A DNA stretch of 64,000 nucleotides from Thermopolyspora flexuosa (GTDB lineage: Bacteria; Actinomycetota; Actinomycetes; Streptosporangiales; Streptosporangiaceae), in contig NZ_VFPQ01000001.1 in NCBI RefSeq assembly GCF_006716785.1, positions 5,084,001-5,148,000 on the forward strand. The letters are read 5' to 3'. The notes under the pieces are model-generated. The model searched no databases and was not told the DNA's origin. It saw only the letters and a program-made list of their open reading frames with translations. Of this stretch, positions 34,342 through 45,515 are shown piece by piece; the first letter of the stretch is position 1, and every line of letters begins with the position of its first letter. Both the position numbers and the translations under genes were made by a program.

Positions 34342-36566
34342 CCGAACCGGCACCCATTCCCGAGACCGCCACCGCCGCCGAGCACGCCCCTGTCTCGCCT
34401 GCCGACACTCCCCAGGCCACCGGCACCACTCCGGATTCGGATTCCGTCGCCGCGAACGCTGACGGCACGCCGAATGCGGATTCCGGCACCGCGGCCGACC
34501 GGAACACGGAGGCACAGGACCAAGGGGACGATGAGGAGGCCGACAAGCCTCTCGGCCAGCGGCTCGCGCGCGAAGCCGTGGAGAGCCGGATGCGCGAGGA
34601 GAGCCTGCGGACGTACGTCCACACCTCCCATCACGTCGAAGGCGGCGTTCTCCTGAGGACACGCACCGGCAACATCACCATCCGCGACATCAACATAGGG
34701 CTGGAACGCTCCGGAACGATCAAACCTGATCTGGTCGGCGCGAGGCTTGCATCGGAGATCAAAAACACCTTCGTTCCGACCCCCTCATACGAAAAGCTGG
34801 TACGGCAGCTCCGCGACGACGAGGTCGTCGTGCTGAAGGGGCCCGCAAACAGCGGGAGGTTCTGGACCGCACTCGCCGCCCTGGCCATGTGGGTGGCCGA
34901 GAAACCCGAACTCCGGAGTCACGGATGGCTCGACGGCGTTGAGGACCCACGCCGGATCGAGGCGGCATGGCTCGACAAGCACACGGGCTACGTGATCGAC
35001 GCCACCGACGAGGAGTGGGTCCGGCGTGGCCGGGACGCGGCGATACGCCACCTCCGGGGTATCGCGGAAACCTTGCAGGGTCGTTTCGTCATTCTGACCG
35101 GCCCGGACGGTTTACCCGGCTGCCCCGAGATCGCGCACGAGCCCTCTGATCCCCGCGAGGTGTTCGAGAGCCGCCTCATATGGCACCTGCAGCAGCGGGG
35201 TCATGAATGCACCCAGTCCACCCTCCAGGCGCTCGCGGACATCGCGAGCGAGCACCGGCTGCCTCGGGAGAGCGACGACCTGGCGATGCAGGCGGCCGAT
35301 TTCCTCGCCGGGGGTGGGCGCGCCGAGGACTTCTCCTCCGGTCTCCCGGACGCGTTGCGCAAGCTGGCGAAGGAGCTGCTCCAGGAGGACTCCACACTGC
35401 ACCGGCGTTGCTTCCTCATCAGCCTCGCGGTGCTGAACGAACTCCCGCTGGTCACGGTGTCACGCGCCGCCACTCTCCTGCTCGAAAGGCTGGCGCCGCC
35501 CAACTCGGTACCCGAGGCGGCGGCCTCCCCGTCATGGGAGTGGCTTCCCGAGTGGCTGGAGTCGGCCCAGGCCGAACGCCTCGTCCGGGAGAGCGTCACC
35601 AGGGTCCGCTTCCGCCGCCCCAGGCTCGCGGGCGCGATCCTCGAGGTGGCCTGGCAGGACGGAGAGAGCATCCGCGAGGCGATCCTCGACTGGCTGAAGC
35701 TGCTCGCCCAGCGAAAGGACCGGCAGGACTGGGAGGTCCGTCTCAAGGTCGCCCACGCGATCGGGCGCATCGCGGCCTTCGACTTCAAACTGATCGAGGC
35801 CGAGTTCCTGAACCAATGGGTCGGTACGAGGCGGCAGAACGACTCGTGGCTCGCCGCCTGGACGCTGGAGGCGGCGTACGCGGCGGACCCGTCCCAGCAG
35901 GTGCTGGACTGCCTTGCCCGGTGGGTGCGCACTGCGACCGCGCGACGCACCGCGGCGCGCGCTTACGGCTCACTCATCGGCCGGGAACGGATCGCCGAGG
36001 CGCTCTGGGCCTTCCGAACCATGGTGCGCCAGTCCACGCGCTGGAATCGTTACCTGCACGACTCCGTCGGGCGAGCGCTCACCGAGGTGTACCACCTCAC
36101 CACCGCCTCCGCGATCCTCAAGGAGCTCGCCCGCTGGAGCGAAGACGATCACCCCGGTCTTCGCCGCACCGCCGCCCTCGCCCTCACCCGGCTCGCCATG
36201 AGGAAGGGTGCGACACCGGACCGGCTGCAACTCGACGATCTGGAGACCGAGTCGTGGCCGTTCACCGAGCGACGGCTCGCCAAAGCCTGGATCAACGCGT
36301 TGAGCTACGGCCTGAGCTCGGCCGCGCAGGAACACGGAGTCGCACCGCCGGTGTCCGAGACCTGGGAAGCGCTCGCATCCTGGCTGGCCGACTGGGATGA
36401 CTCATCGGACCGCTACCGATCCGTCGTCGAGCGCGTGTTCACCACGAGCCCCGCCGTACTGCACGGGCCGCTCCGGCTGCATCTGTGCCACTGGTACCAC
36501 AACCGCATCGCGAGCGCCGACCTGTGCCGACACCTTCACCAGCTCATGGAGGGCGGTTCCGGCTGA
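34338..36566 (+). CDS. STAND-like P-loop protein with helical repeats and N-terminal signalling motif
   Basis: This 742-residue cytosolic protein starts with a disordered acidic/Ala/Thr/Pro region (1-70). Next is a segment carrying TGNITIRDINIG (110-121), like the tail of the cyclase. An nSTAND-type NTPase then follows: FVPTPSYEKLVRQLRDDEVVVLKGPANSGR, where the P-loop keeps Gly-Pro and Ser-Gly but has Arg in place of Lys. VIDATDEEW and FVILTGPDGL follow. The rest (about 320-740) is alpha-helical, HEAT-like (RKLAKELLQED, AWTLEAAYAADPSQQ, LRRTAALALTRLAMRKG). STAND proteins sense danger and activate effectors. The lost Lys suggests weak or no ATP hydrolysis. Confidence 0.7.
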   Translation: MTEPAPIPETATAAEHAPVSPADTPQATGTTPDSDSVAANADGTPNADSGTAADRNTEAQDQGDDEEADKPLGQRLAREAVESRMREESLRTYVHTSHHVEGGVLLRTRTGNITIRDINIGLERSGTIKPDLVGARLASEIKNTFVPTPSYEKLVRQLRDDEVVVLKGPANSGRFWTALAALAMWVAEKPELRSHGWLDGVEDPRRIEAAWLDKHTGYVIDATDEEWVRRGRDAAIRHLRGIAETLQGRFVILTGPDGLPGCPEIAHEPSDPREVFESRLIWHLQQRGHECTQSTLQALADIASEHRLPRESDDLAMQAADFLAGGGRAEDFSSGLPDALRKLAKELLQEDSTLHRRCFLISLAVLNELPLVTVSRAATLLLERLAPPNSVPEAAASPSWEWLPEWLESAQAERLVRESVTRVRFRRPRLAGAILEVAWQDGESIREAILDWLKLLAQRKDRQDWEVRLKVAHAIGRIAAFDFKLIEAEFLNQWVGTRRQNDSWLAAWTLEAAYAADPSQQVLDCLARWVRTATARRTAARAYGSLIGRERIAEALWAFRTMVRQSTRWNRYLHDSVGRALTEVYHLTTASAILKELARWSEDDHPGLRRTAALALTRLAMRKGATPDRLQLDDLETESWPFTERRLAKAWINALSYGLSSAAQEHGVAPPVSETWEALASWLADWDDSSDRYRSVVERVFTTSPAVLHGPLRLHLCHWYHNRIASADLCRHLHQLMEGGSG

Positions 36567-37441
36567 TGAGTATCCTCCAGCGACTTCGACGGTTGTTCCG
36601 ACGCCACTCGGCTCTTCCCGCATGCGCCGGCGAGGGACCGGACATCCCGATCATGTTCGTCCAGCGGTTCCTCCAGCCGCCGCCCCAGCCGTGCGATCAC
36701 CCGCCCGGCGAGGGCCTGCACGTGTGGGACGAGCCGCTGGTGATCAACACGCCCGCTCGCGGCGACGCGTACGACTTCGTCGTGACGGTGTGGTGCACCT
36801 GGTGCGCCCAGCCGAAGACGTTCGACCCCAAGCCGGATCTCGCCGCAGAGATCAACGCGAGGCGGCGAGGGGTGGAACGGGACATTCGCAACGTCATCCG
36901 CGCTACCGCCCGGCAGTTCCTCGCCAACCTCCCGCACGAGGCTGAGGAGGCGGTCAACAAGGAGCTGGCGGCGGCGTTCTTCCGGCCGATCCACGACTGT
37001 GAGAACGCGACGGTGAAGCTCACCGTGCAGGCGTGGGTGGGGCTCAGCGAGGAGCTTCGCGAACAGCGGCGCGAGTTCTACCGCAAGGTAATGAACCGGC
37101 GCGATGAGCTGGAGGACACCCACATCCGGGTGGGAACCCTCCGGCAGCAGCGCGACCTGTGGCTCGGCTTCCTCGAGGAGTGCGAGGAGAACTGGCGCAG
37201 CCGCCACGCCGTGAAGATCCCCGACGGCGAGGCGGCGAAGGTCATCGAGGACATGGAGCGCCGGCGCGAGGAGGCCGTCGACCAGTTCCTCAAGACGCTC
37301 GACAAGGTCATCGCCAGCCAGCAGCAGGTCAACGTGTTCGACCTGGCCAAGAACAGCGAGAGCGCGCTCCGGGTCGCTCTCCGGCAGCTCGGTGTGCACG
37401 TTCCCGAACCCTCGACTCGGCTTCCGTGGGAAGACGCATGA
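36566..37441 (+). CDS. Coiled-coil protein, possibly SPFH-like
   Basis: The 291-residue protein has a basic start (MSILQRLRRLFRRH), a Pro-rich stretch and a beta-rich domain (EPLVINTPARGDAYDFVVTVWCTW) that recalls the start of SPFH/Band-7 domains. Long helices follow (AAEINARRRGVERDIRNVIR, LREQRREFYRKVMNRRDELED, KVIEDMERRREEAVDQFLK) and probably form coiled coils. I do not recognise a named family with certainty. Its start overlaps the previous stop by one base and its stop overlaps the next ATG, so it is a core part of the operon. A scaffold at the membrane for the neighbouring signalling proteins is a guess. Confidence 0.6.
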   Translation: MSILQRLRRLFRRHSALPACAGEGPDIPIMFVQRFLQPPPQPCDHPPGEGLHVWDEPLVINTPARGDAYDFVVTVWCTWCAQPKTFDPKPDLAAEINARRRGVERDIRNVIRATARQFLANLPHEAEEAVNKELAAAFFRPIHDCENATVKLTVQAWVGLSEELREQRREFYRKVMNRRDELEDTHIRVGTLRQQRDLWLGFLEECEENWRSRHAVKIPDGEAAKVIEDMERRREEAVDQFLKTLDKVIASQQQVNVFDLAKNSESALRVALRQLGVHVPEPSTRLPWEDA

Positions 37442-38727
37442 ACGCTCCTCCACTGCGCTCGGCCGCCGCTCTGGCCGGCCTCCTCCTCGTGTCCGCGTGT
37501 TCGCTCTTCAACGACCCGACGACCGTCACCGCCGAGCCGGTGCCGGGTGCCGCCTGCGCCGCGATCGAGCGCATGGCCCGGGACAAGACCCCGACGGCGC
37601 AGGAGGTCGTCGTGGTGATCGACCGCAGCCCCTCCATGCGCGACGCGGAGACCGGCCAGAGCCCCGACTGGTACGCGGCGATCTTCGGCGGCAGGGGTGT
37701 GCCGCAGCAGGACGGCTCGATCAGCTTCGGCTCTGAGGCGGCGCTGATCCCGTCGATCGGCACGCCGGCCGTGATCAGGATCGGCACGATCGACGGCGGG
37801 GAGAGCATCACCTGGCAGGGTGCGCCTATCTACCTGCCGCGGATGACCGGTGGTGACCGTAACCGGCAGATCTTCGCCGGGAACACGAGCGCCTGCCTGC
37901 GGGAACGCATCGGCCAGGCGGTCCGAGAGCCCGCCGCGGAACGGGGCAGCAACGTCATGGCCGCGTTCCAGGTGGGCACTCAGGAGACGAGCCGGGCACG
38001 GCGCACCCTGGTCATCGCCACCGACGGACTCGCCACGACCGGCTGCGCCGACCTGCGCCAGACCGCGATGCGGGACATCGGCCACGCCAAGCGCATCGTC
38101 CGGGCCTGCGCCCGGCAGCGGGCCGTACCCGAGCTGAAGGGCTGGGAGGTGCTGCTGCCGTGGGTGGGCGTGGTCGGACCGGGGCACCCGGAGCCCGAGG
38201 AGCCACACCGGCAGTGGCTGCGCACCCTGTGGACGGAGATGTGCGCTGAGGTCACCGGCGCCAAGGACGGCTGCCAGGTCAGGTCGACCGACCGGCCGCA
38301 ACTCGCCGAGGGCGCCGCGGCGGCGAAGGGGGCCGCGGACGAACCCGTCCGGTTCCGGCCCATCGCGACGCCGCCGAATCCGGTCCGTACCGAGACGCTC
38401 CCCAGTGACCTGCTCTTCGACGTCGACTCGGACCGAATCTCCGCGAAGGGGCGCAAGGCGCTGGAGGCGTTCGCGGAAAAGGTCATCCCGAAGGCGCCGG
38501 AATGGGTCGAGGTGGCCGGGCACACCGACGATCAGGGCGACGAGGCGTACAACAAGGACCTTTCGCTCCGGCGCGCCGAGGCGGTGCGCCGCGTGCTGGA
38601 GGACGCCGGGCTCGGCGGCATCCGTGTCGTCGGGAAGGGCGAGACGTCACCCAAGTGCCCGGGGACGAGCGCCGCGGCGCGGCAGTGCAACCGCCGGGTG
38701 GAGATCAAGTACAAGGTGCGTGGTTGA
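37438..38727 (+). CDS. Lipoprotein with VWA-like and OmpA-like domains
   Basis: The 429-residue exported protein has a signal peptide ending in lipobox VSAC (Cys21). A VWA-type fold begins EVVVVIDRSPSMRDAETG with the MIDAS residues Asp62, Ser64 and Ser66, and continues to RTLVIATDGLATTGC. The C-terminal OmpA domain (LLFDVDSDRISAKGRKALEAF, VEVAGHTDDQGDEAYNKDLSLRRAEAVRRVL, RQCNRRVEIKY) has the Asp/Arg peptidoglycan-binding pattern. It would sit on the outer face of the membrane, linked to the wall. Four cysteines in the middle may form disulphides. It is translationally coupled on the left. A sensor of wall damage or phage contact is inferred. Confidence 0.78.
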   Translation: MNAPPLRSAAALAGLLLVSACSLFNDPTTVTAEPVPGAACAAIERMARDKTPTAQEVVVVIDRSPSMRDAETGQSPDWYAAIFGGRGVPQQDGSISFGSEAALIPSIGTPAVIRIGTIDGGESITWQGAPIYLPRMTGGDRNRQIFAGNTSACLRERIGQAVREPAAERGSNVMAAFQVGTQETSRARRTLVIATDGLATTGCADLRQTAMRDIGHAKRIVRACARQRAVPELKGWEVLLPWVGVVGPGHPEPEEPHRQWLRTLWTEMCAEVTGAKDGCQVRSTDRPQLAEGAAAAKGAADEPVRFRPIATPPNPVRTETLPSDLLFDVDSDRISAKGRKALEAFAEKVIPKAPEWVEVAGHTDDQGDEAYNKDLSLRRAEAVRRVLEDAGLGGIRVVGKGETSPKCPGTSAAARQCNRRVEIKYKVRG

Positions 38728-38728
38728 C

Positions 38729-40141
38729 ATGACCGGCAAGGAATTCAACCGAGACGACGATGCGCCGGAGGGCCGGTTCCCGCAGGACGACGACGGCGCG
38801 CTGGACGGCCGGCTCGTGCCGCCCGGCGCGAACACCGGTGCGCCGAACGGCGTCGCGCCGGTGCACCTGTGTCACCACGGGTGCGACTGCTGGCAGCGCA
38901 ACTTCGACGCCTACCTGCACCGCACCCCGGCCCGGCGGCCGGAGCAGCTCGACAACCTGGAGGCGCACGCCCTGCTGTACGCCAAGAACCAGGGGTCGCA
39001 GCTCGTGCAGCGGCACGCCGACCGGCTGAACGCGCAGCGGGAGCGGCTGATCGGCGCGTACCACGCGGCGGAGGCGTCCCTCACCGAGCTGCGCGCGCTC
39101 GTGCACGCCGAGGAACTCGGCGCGGCCGTGCGGGAGCTCCGGCGGGTGACGGAGGCGCGGATCGAGAGCGGGGCGAAACCGCCGCCGCTCTGGCTGCGGG
39201 CGCTCGCCTGGCCCACGGTCATCGCGGTCGGCCTCTTCGACACCTGGTACTTCAAGGGGGTCTTCCAGCAGTTCGTCGGGAACACCGACATCAGCGCCCT
39301 GGAGGAGGTCCTCACCCTGCTGCCCGGGTTCGCGCTCACCGTCGGGCTGCTCATCTCCGGCACGATCCTCGGCGGCCCGGTGTACCGCGCCCGCCGGACC
39401 CACCACGAGCGGCAGCTGCGCCGCACCGGCCTGGCCCGCGGGCTCGCCGGGCTCGCGTACTGGGTGTTCCGTCTCACCCTGCCCGCCATGCTCGTCATCT
39501 GTGCCCTGGTCTGGGCGGTGCAGCGCACCCGGGAGGCGAACGCCTCGCTCGGGCAGGCCGGCGACGTGCCGTACCTCGAGCTGCCCACGGACTTCGTGGC
39601 GATCCTCATCCTCACGCTCACCCTCTGCGCGCTGGCGTTGAAGATCGTCGCCTACGACCCGTTCGTGAGCGAGGAGTACCGCGCCCGCAGGCGGCTGCGG
39701 CGGGCGAACCGGGCGACCACGCGCCTGCTGCGCAAGGCGGGAAAGCTGGTGAAGCGGCACGACGTCGCCTGGAGCGACCTGAAGGCGCTGCGCGAGGAGA
39801 TGATCGCCCGGATCGTCGAGCGGTACGCCGCGGCGTACCAGTTCGTGCTCTACTCCCGCGGCTTCCACGACAAGGCGGGCGGCGTGCCTCCGGCCTTCGC
39901 CACCGCGGGGCGCACCGACTCGCTTCGTGACCGGCTCCGCCCCGAGCTGCACGGCGTGACCGGTCCCGAGCCGGAGTTCGGCGCGCTGCAGGAGGTGGAC
40001 GACGCGCTCCGGCGGTTCGAGCCGGAGCCGCTGGCGGAGGAGCTGCGGCGGCTGCGCGAGGCGTGGGTCGCGCAGCGCGGCGACGGCGCCCCGGTCACGG
40101 CGGCCACGGTGCCCGCACGGTTGGCGGACCAGGTCCCATGA
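38729..40141 (+). CDS. Multi-pass membrane protein of the cyclase operon
   Basis: This 470-residue protein starts with an acidic, soluble region that includes HLCHHGCDCWQRNFDAYLHR, a Cys/His-rich stretch. A helical region follows, then four membrane segments: WLRALAWPTVIAVGLFDTWYF, LTLLPGFALTVGLLISGTILGG, WVFRLTLPAMLVICALVWAV and FVAILILTLTLCALALKIVAY. The rest is a basic, helical cytoplasmic tail. The ATG lies one base after the previous stop, and the stop overlaps the next start by ATGA. I know no family for it. It could bridge the lipoprotein outside and the nucleotide-signalling proteins inside. Confidence 0.68.
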   Translation: MTGKEFNRDDDAPEGRFPQDDDGALDGRLVPPGANTGAPNGVAPVHLCHHGCDCWQRNFDAYLHRTPARRPEQLDNLEAHALLYAKNQGSQLVQRHADRLNAQRERLIGAYHAAEASLTELRALVHAEELGAAVRELRRVTEARIESGAKPPPLWLRALAWPTVIAVGLFDTWYFKGVFQQFVGNTDISALEEVLTLLPGFALTVGLLISGTILGGPVYRARRTHHERQLRRTGLARGLAGLAYWVFRLTLPAMLVICALVWAVQRTREANASLGQAGDVPYLELPTDFVAILILTLTLCALALKIVAYDPFVSEEYRARRRLRRANRATTRLLRKAGKLVKRHDVAWSDLKALREEMIARIVERYAAAYQFVLYSRGFHDKAGGVPPAFATAGRTDSLRDRLRPELHGVTGPEPEFGALQEVDDALRRFEPEPLAEELRRLREAWVAQRGDGAPVTAATVPARLADQVP

Positions 40142-40635
40142 CGGATCCGACGGAGCAGGCCGCCGCCTACGCACGCCACCTGCTCGGCGAGATCAGGGCC
40201 GAGGTGAGCCGGGCCGACACCAAGGCGTCGATCATGCTCGGGGCGACGGCGGTGGCGGTGGGGGCGGCGCTCGGCGGGCTGTTCGCGGGGGACTGGCGGC
40301 CGCACTACCTCGGCGACGGGCAGTGGCTGTGGTGGTGCGGCGCGGCCCTGACGTGCACGGCGATCGTGATGTTCCTCGCGGCCGTGTATCCGCGGCTGGG
40401 GCACGGGCGGGCCGGGGAGCTGATCCGGTTCTACGGCGACGCGGTACGGCAGAGCTCGCCGTACGCCCTGGTCGCCGCGCTGGAGCGGTCCTCGCGGACC
40501 GAGCTGGAGGCGCTGGCGCAGCAGATCGCGGTGCTGAGCAGGCTGGTGCGGACGAAGTACCGGCTCATCCAGGCGGGGGTGTGGACGCTGGCGGTGGCGA
40601 CCGCGGCGCTGGTGGCCTCGCCGTTCCTCGCGTGA
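40138..40635 (+). CDS. Two-TM Pycsar-effector (PycTM)-like protein
   Basis: The 165-residue protein has an N-terminal amphipathic helix ending VSRADTKASIMLGATAVAVG, the DTKAS-LG signature of the PycTM effector family (formerly DUF5706). A second membrane segment (WLWWCGAALTCTAIVMFLAAVYP), a helix and a terminal segment starting TKYRLIQAGVWTLAVATAAL follow. In Pycsar defence such proteins respond to cyclic pyrimidines and damage the membrane to abort phage infection. It is the last gene of the operon and pairs with the cyclase at its start. Two inner segments and one C-terminal segment give three hydrophobic stretches. Confidence 0.82.
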   Translation: MTDPTEQAAAYARHLLGEIRAEVSRADTKASIMLGATAVAVGAALGGLFAGDWRPHYLGDGQWLWWCGAALTCTAIVMFLAAVYPRLGHGRAGELIRFYGDAVRQSSPYALVAALERSSRTELEALAQQIAVLSRLVRTKYRLIQAGVWTLAVATAALVASPFLA

Positions 40636-40637
40636 TC

Positions 40638-40683
40638 GCAACCGACTTGACCTTCGATCTAACATGAGTCAAGATCGGTTTGC
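40638..40683 (+). terminator. Inverted repeat after the cyclase operon
   Basis: GCAACCGACTTGAC and GTCAAGATCGGTTTGC pair with small mismatches around a 16-base loop, 3 bp after the last stop codon. There is no T-tract on the plus strand, so it is a likely but imperfect terminator. Confidence 0.45.
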
Positions 40684-40769
40684 AAAAGCGTGACGGCGGT
40701 GGTGCCATACCGCGGCCGTGCGAGCACCGGGGTGCGGCGAGCGCGGTCGCCGCACCCCGGACCCTGCCG

Positions 40770-40783
40770 TGAGAGCGCTCTCA
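40770..40783 (+). promoter_or_regulatory. LacI-type operator, copy 1
   Basis: TGAGAGCGCTCTCA is a perfect 14-bp palindrome with the CGCT core of CebR/LacI-family sites (CebR consensus TGGGAGCGCTCCCA). It is 134 bp upstream of the GH3 start, the distal of two. Confidence 0.75.
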
Positions 40784-40868
40784 GCCTAGCCCGATTGCTA
40801 CGCACGGGTAACACGAATCGTTATTTCCACAAACCTTGACTGTGAGAAAAGTGACACCGACGCTGTGC

Positions 40869-40882
40869 TGAGAGCGCTCTCT
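40869..40882 (+). promoter_or_regulatory. LacI-type operator, copy 2
   Basis: TGAGAGCGCTCTCT differs from the perfect palindrome only at the last base. It lies 35 bp before the GH3 start and 99 bp (centre to centre) from copy 1. TTGACT in between (40836-40841) is a candidate -35 box, so repression by looping or blocking is likely. No LacI gene is in the window. Confidence 0.7.
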
Positions 40883-40916
40883 CCTTGATCGGTCCCATCG
40901 CACCCTTGGAGGGTCC

Positions 40917-43670
<2,754 letters not shown>

Positions 43671-43692
43671 CCCGCGGACCCCGTCACGGACA

Positions 43693-43725
43693 CGGCCCCC
43701 GGATCCGCCGGATTCGGGGGCCGTT
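43693..43725 (+). terminator. Stem-loop between convergent genes
   Basis: CGGCCCCCG pairs with CGGGGGCCG over a 13-base loop, followed by TTCCCC. It is a plausible bidirectional terminator between the GH3 gene and the orphan ATPase. Confidence 0.5.
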
Positions 43726-43805
43726 CCCCTGCCGGGACGTTCGCCGGACGTCCCCGCTCGGATCGGATGATGACCGAATCCGACCGATTCGGAGCGGTCG
43801 AGGTC

Positions 43806-45404
43806 TCAGGGGGTGGCGAGCCCGGGGTCCGCGGTGGCCATCCCGGCCGCCCGGGCGGGGGCGGACGCGCCGGAGGGGCCGGTGGCGGGTACGGCGGCGA
43901 TCGCCTCGACGATGCGCTGCTCGGTGATGGCGAGGCCGGACAGCTCGCCGACCACGGCGCCGTCGCGCAGCACGACGACGCGGTCGCAGTTGTCCGCGAG
44001 CTCGCGCGGGTCGTTCGAGATGAGCAGTACGGCGAGCCCGTCGACGGCGAGGTCGTCGATGAGGGAGCGCAGGTCGGCCTTGGCGGCGACGTCGACGCCG
44101 CGGGTGGGCTCGTCGAGCAGCAGCACCCGCGGGCGCATGGCGAGCCAGCGGGCGAGCAGCACCTTCTGCTGGTTGCCGCCGGACAGCTCGGCCACCCGCT
44201 GCCGGGGCGAGGTGGCCTTGATGTGCAGCCGGTCCATCAGGTCGGCGACCAGTTTGTCCACCCGCGCGTCGGAGACGATCCCGGCGCGGGACAGCCGGGA
44301 CAGCGCGGCGAGCGCGATGTTGTCCCGCACCGACAGGGTCGGCACGATGCCCTCGGTGCGGCGGTCCTTGGGCACCAGGCTGATGCCCGCGCGGATCGCG
44401 GCGCGGATCGACCACTTGCGTTTCGGCGCGCCCGCCACGGTGACCTGGCCCGCGTCGACCGGCAGCGCGCCCGCGATCGCCCGGGCGGTCGCGCTGCGCC
44501 CGGCGCCGAGCAGGCCGCCGAGGCCGAGCACCTCGCCGGGGCGCAGCGCGAGCGACACCCCGGAGAGCACGCGCCGCCGGGTGAGCCCGGTGGCGGTGAG
44601 CACCGGCTCGTCGCCGGGCTCGTCCGCGGGCTGCTCGCCGGCCGGGTCGGCCGCGGCCGGGCCGGTCGTCGCGGGCCGGTACGGCCGGCCGAGCATGAGC
44701 GAGACGAGCCGCACCTGGTCGATCGCGGCGAGCGGCCCGGTGCGCACCACCCGGCCGTCGCGCAGCACGGTGACCCGGTCGCCCACCCGGTACAGCTCGT
44801 CGAGCCGGTGGCTGACGTAGACGATCGCCCGGCCCTCCGCGCGCAGCCGGTCGACCACGGCGAACAGCGTGTCGAGCTCGGCCGGTTCCAGCGCGGCGCC
44901 GGGCTCGTCGAGCACGATCACGCGGGCCCCGGTGGACACCGCGCGGGCGATCGCGACGAGCTGCCGCGTGCCGGGGCCGAGCGAGCCGAGCGGGCGGCGC
45001 ACGTCGACGTGCAGGCCGTACCCGGCGAGGGTCTCGGCGGCGAGGTCGTGCATCCGGGAGAAGTCGATGAGGCCGAACCGGCGGGGCTCGCGGCCGAGGA
45101 ACAGGTTGCGCGCCACGCTCATCATCGGGACGAGGTTGCCCTCCTGGTGCACCGCGCCGATCCCGGCGCGCAGCGCGTCGAGCGGGGTGGCGAAGCGTAC
45201 CGGGCGGCCGTCGACCCGCAGCTCGCCCCGGTCGGGGCGGCACACCCCGGACAGCACCTTGACCAGCGTGGACTTGCCGGCCCCGTTGCCGCCGACGATC
45301 GTGTGCACCTCGCCGGCCCGCACGGCGAGGGAGACGTGGTCGAGCGCCCGGACCTCCCCGAAGGACTTCAGGACGCCCACGGCTTCGAGCAGGTTGGCGG
45401 CCAC
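43806..45404 (-). CDS. Sugar ABC transporter ATPase (RbsA/MglA-like), without neighbouring permease
   Basis: The 532-residue protein has two fused ATPase domains. The first has Walker A GGNGAGKST and Walker B VIVLDEPG, but its signature reads LGPGTRQ rather than LSGGQ. The second has the family-typical GLLGAGRSAT and the signature LSGGNQQKVLLARWLA. The GTG start has AGGAGGGAG upstream. It is closely similar in layout to the importer ATPase at 50410. No permease or binding protein is beside it, so it may serve another transporter or compensate for the main one. It lies downstream of the DeoR gene, same strand. Confidence 0.85.
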   Translation of the reverse strand: MAANLLEAVGVLKSFGEVRALDHVSLAVRAGEVHTIVGGNGAGKSTLVKVLSGVCRPDRGELRVDGRPVRFATPLDALRAGIGAVHQEGNLVPMMSVARNLFLGREPRRFGLIDFSRMHDLAAETLAGYGLHVDVRRPLGSLGPGTRQLVAIARAVSTGARVIVLDEPGAALEPAELDTLFAVVDRLRAEGRAIVYVSHRLDELYRVGDRVTVLRDGRVVRTGPLAAIDQVRLVSLMLGRPYRPATTGPAAADPAGEQPADEPGDEPVLTATGLTRRRVLSGVSLALRPGEVLGLGGLLGAGRSATARAIAGALPVDAGQVTVAGAPKRKWSIRAAIRAGISLVPKDRRTEGIVPTLSVRDNIALAALSRLSRAGIVSDARVDKLVADLMDRLHIKATSPRQRVAELSGGNQQKVLLARWLAMRPRVLLLDEPTRGVDVAAKADLRSLIDDLAVDGLAVLLISNDPRELADNCDRVVVLRDGAVVGELSGLAITEQRIVEAIAAVPATGPSGASAPARAAGMATADPGLATP

Positions 45405-45515
45405 AGGCTCCCTCCTCACCCCGAGGAGACGTTCCCTTGTGATCGATCGTGTGCCCACCCGGTAACAGGAACGTAATAAAACGGAACTGTTACGGTTACG
45501 AGCGATCAGACTCGA

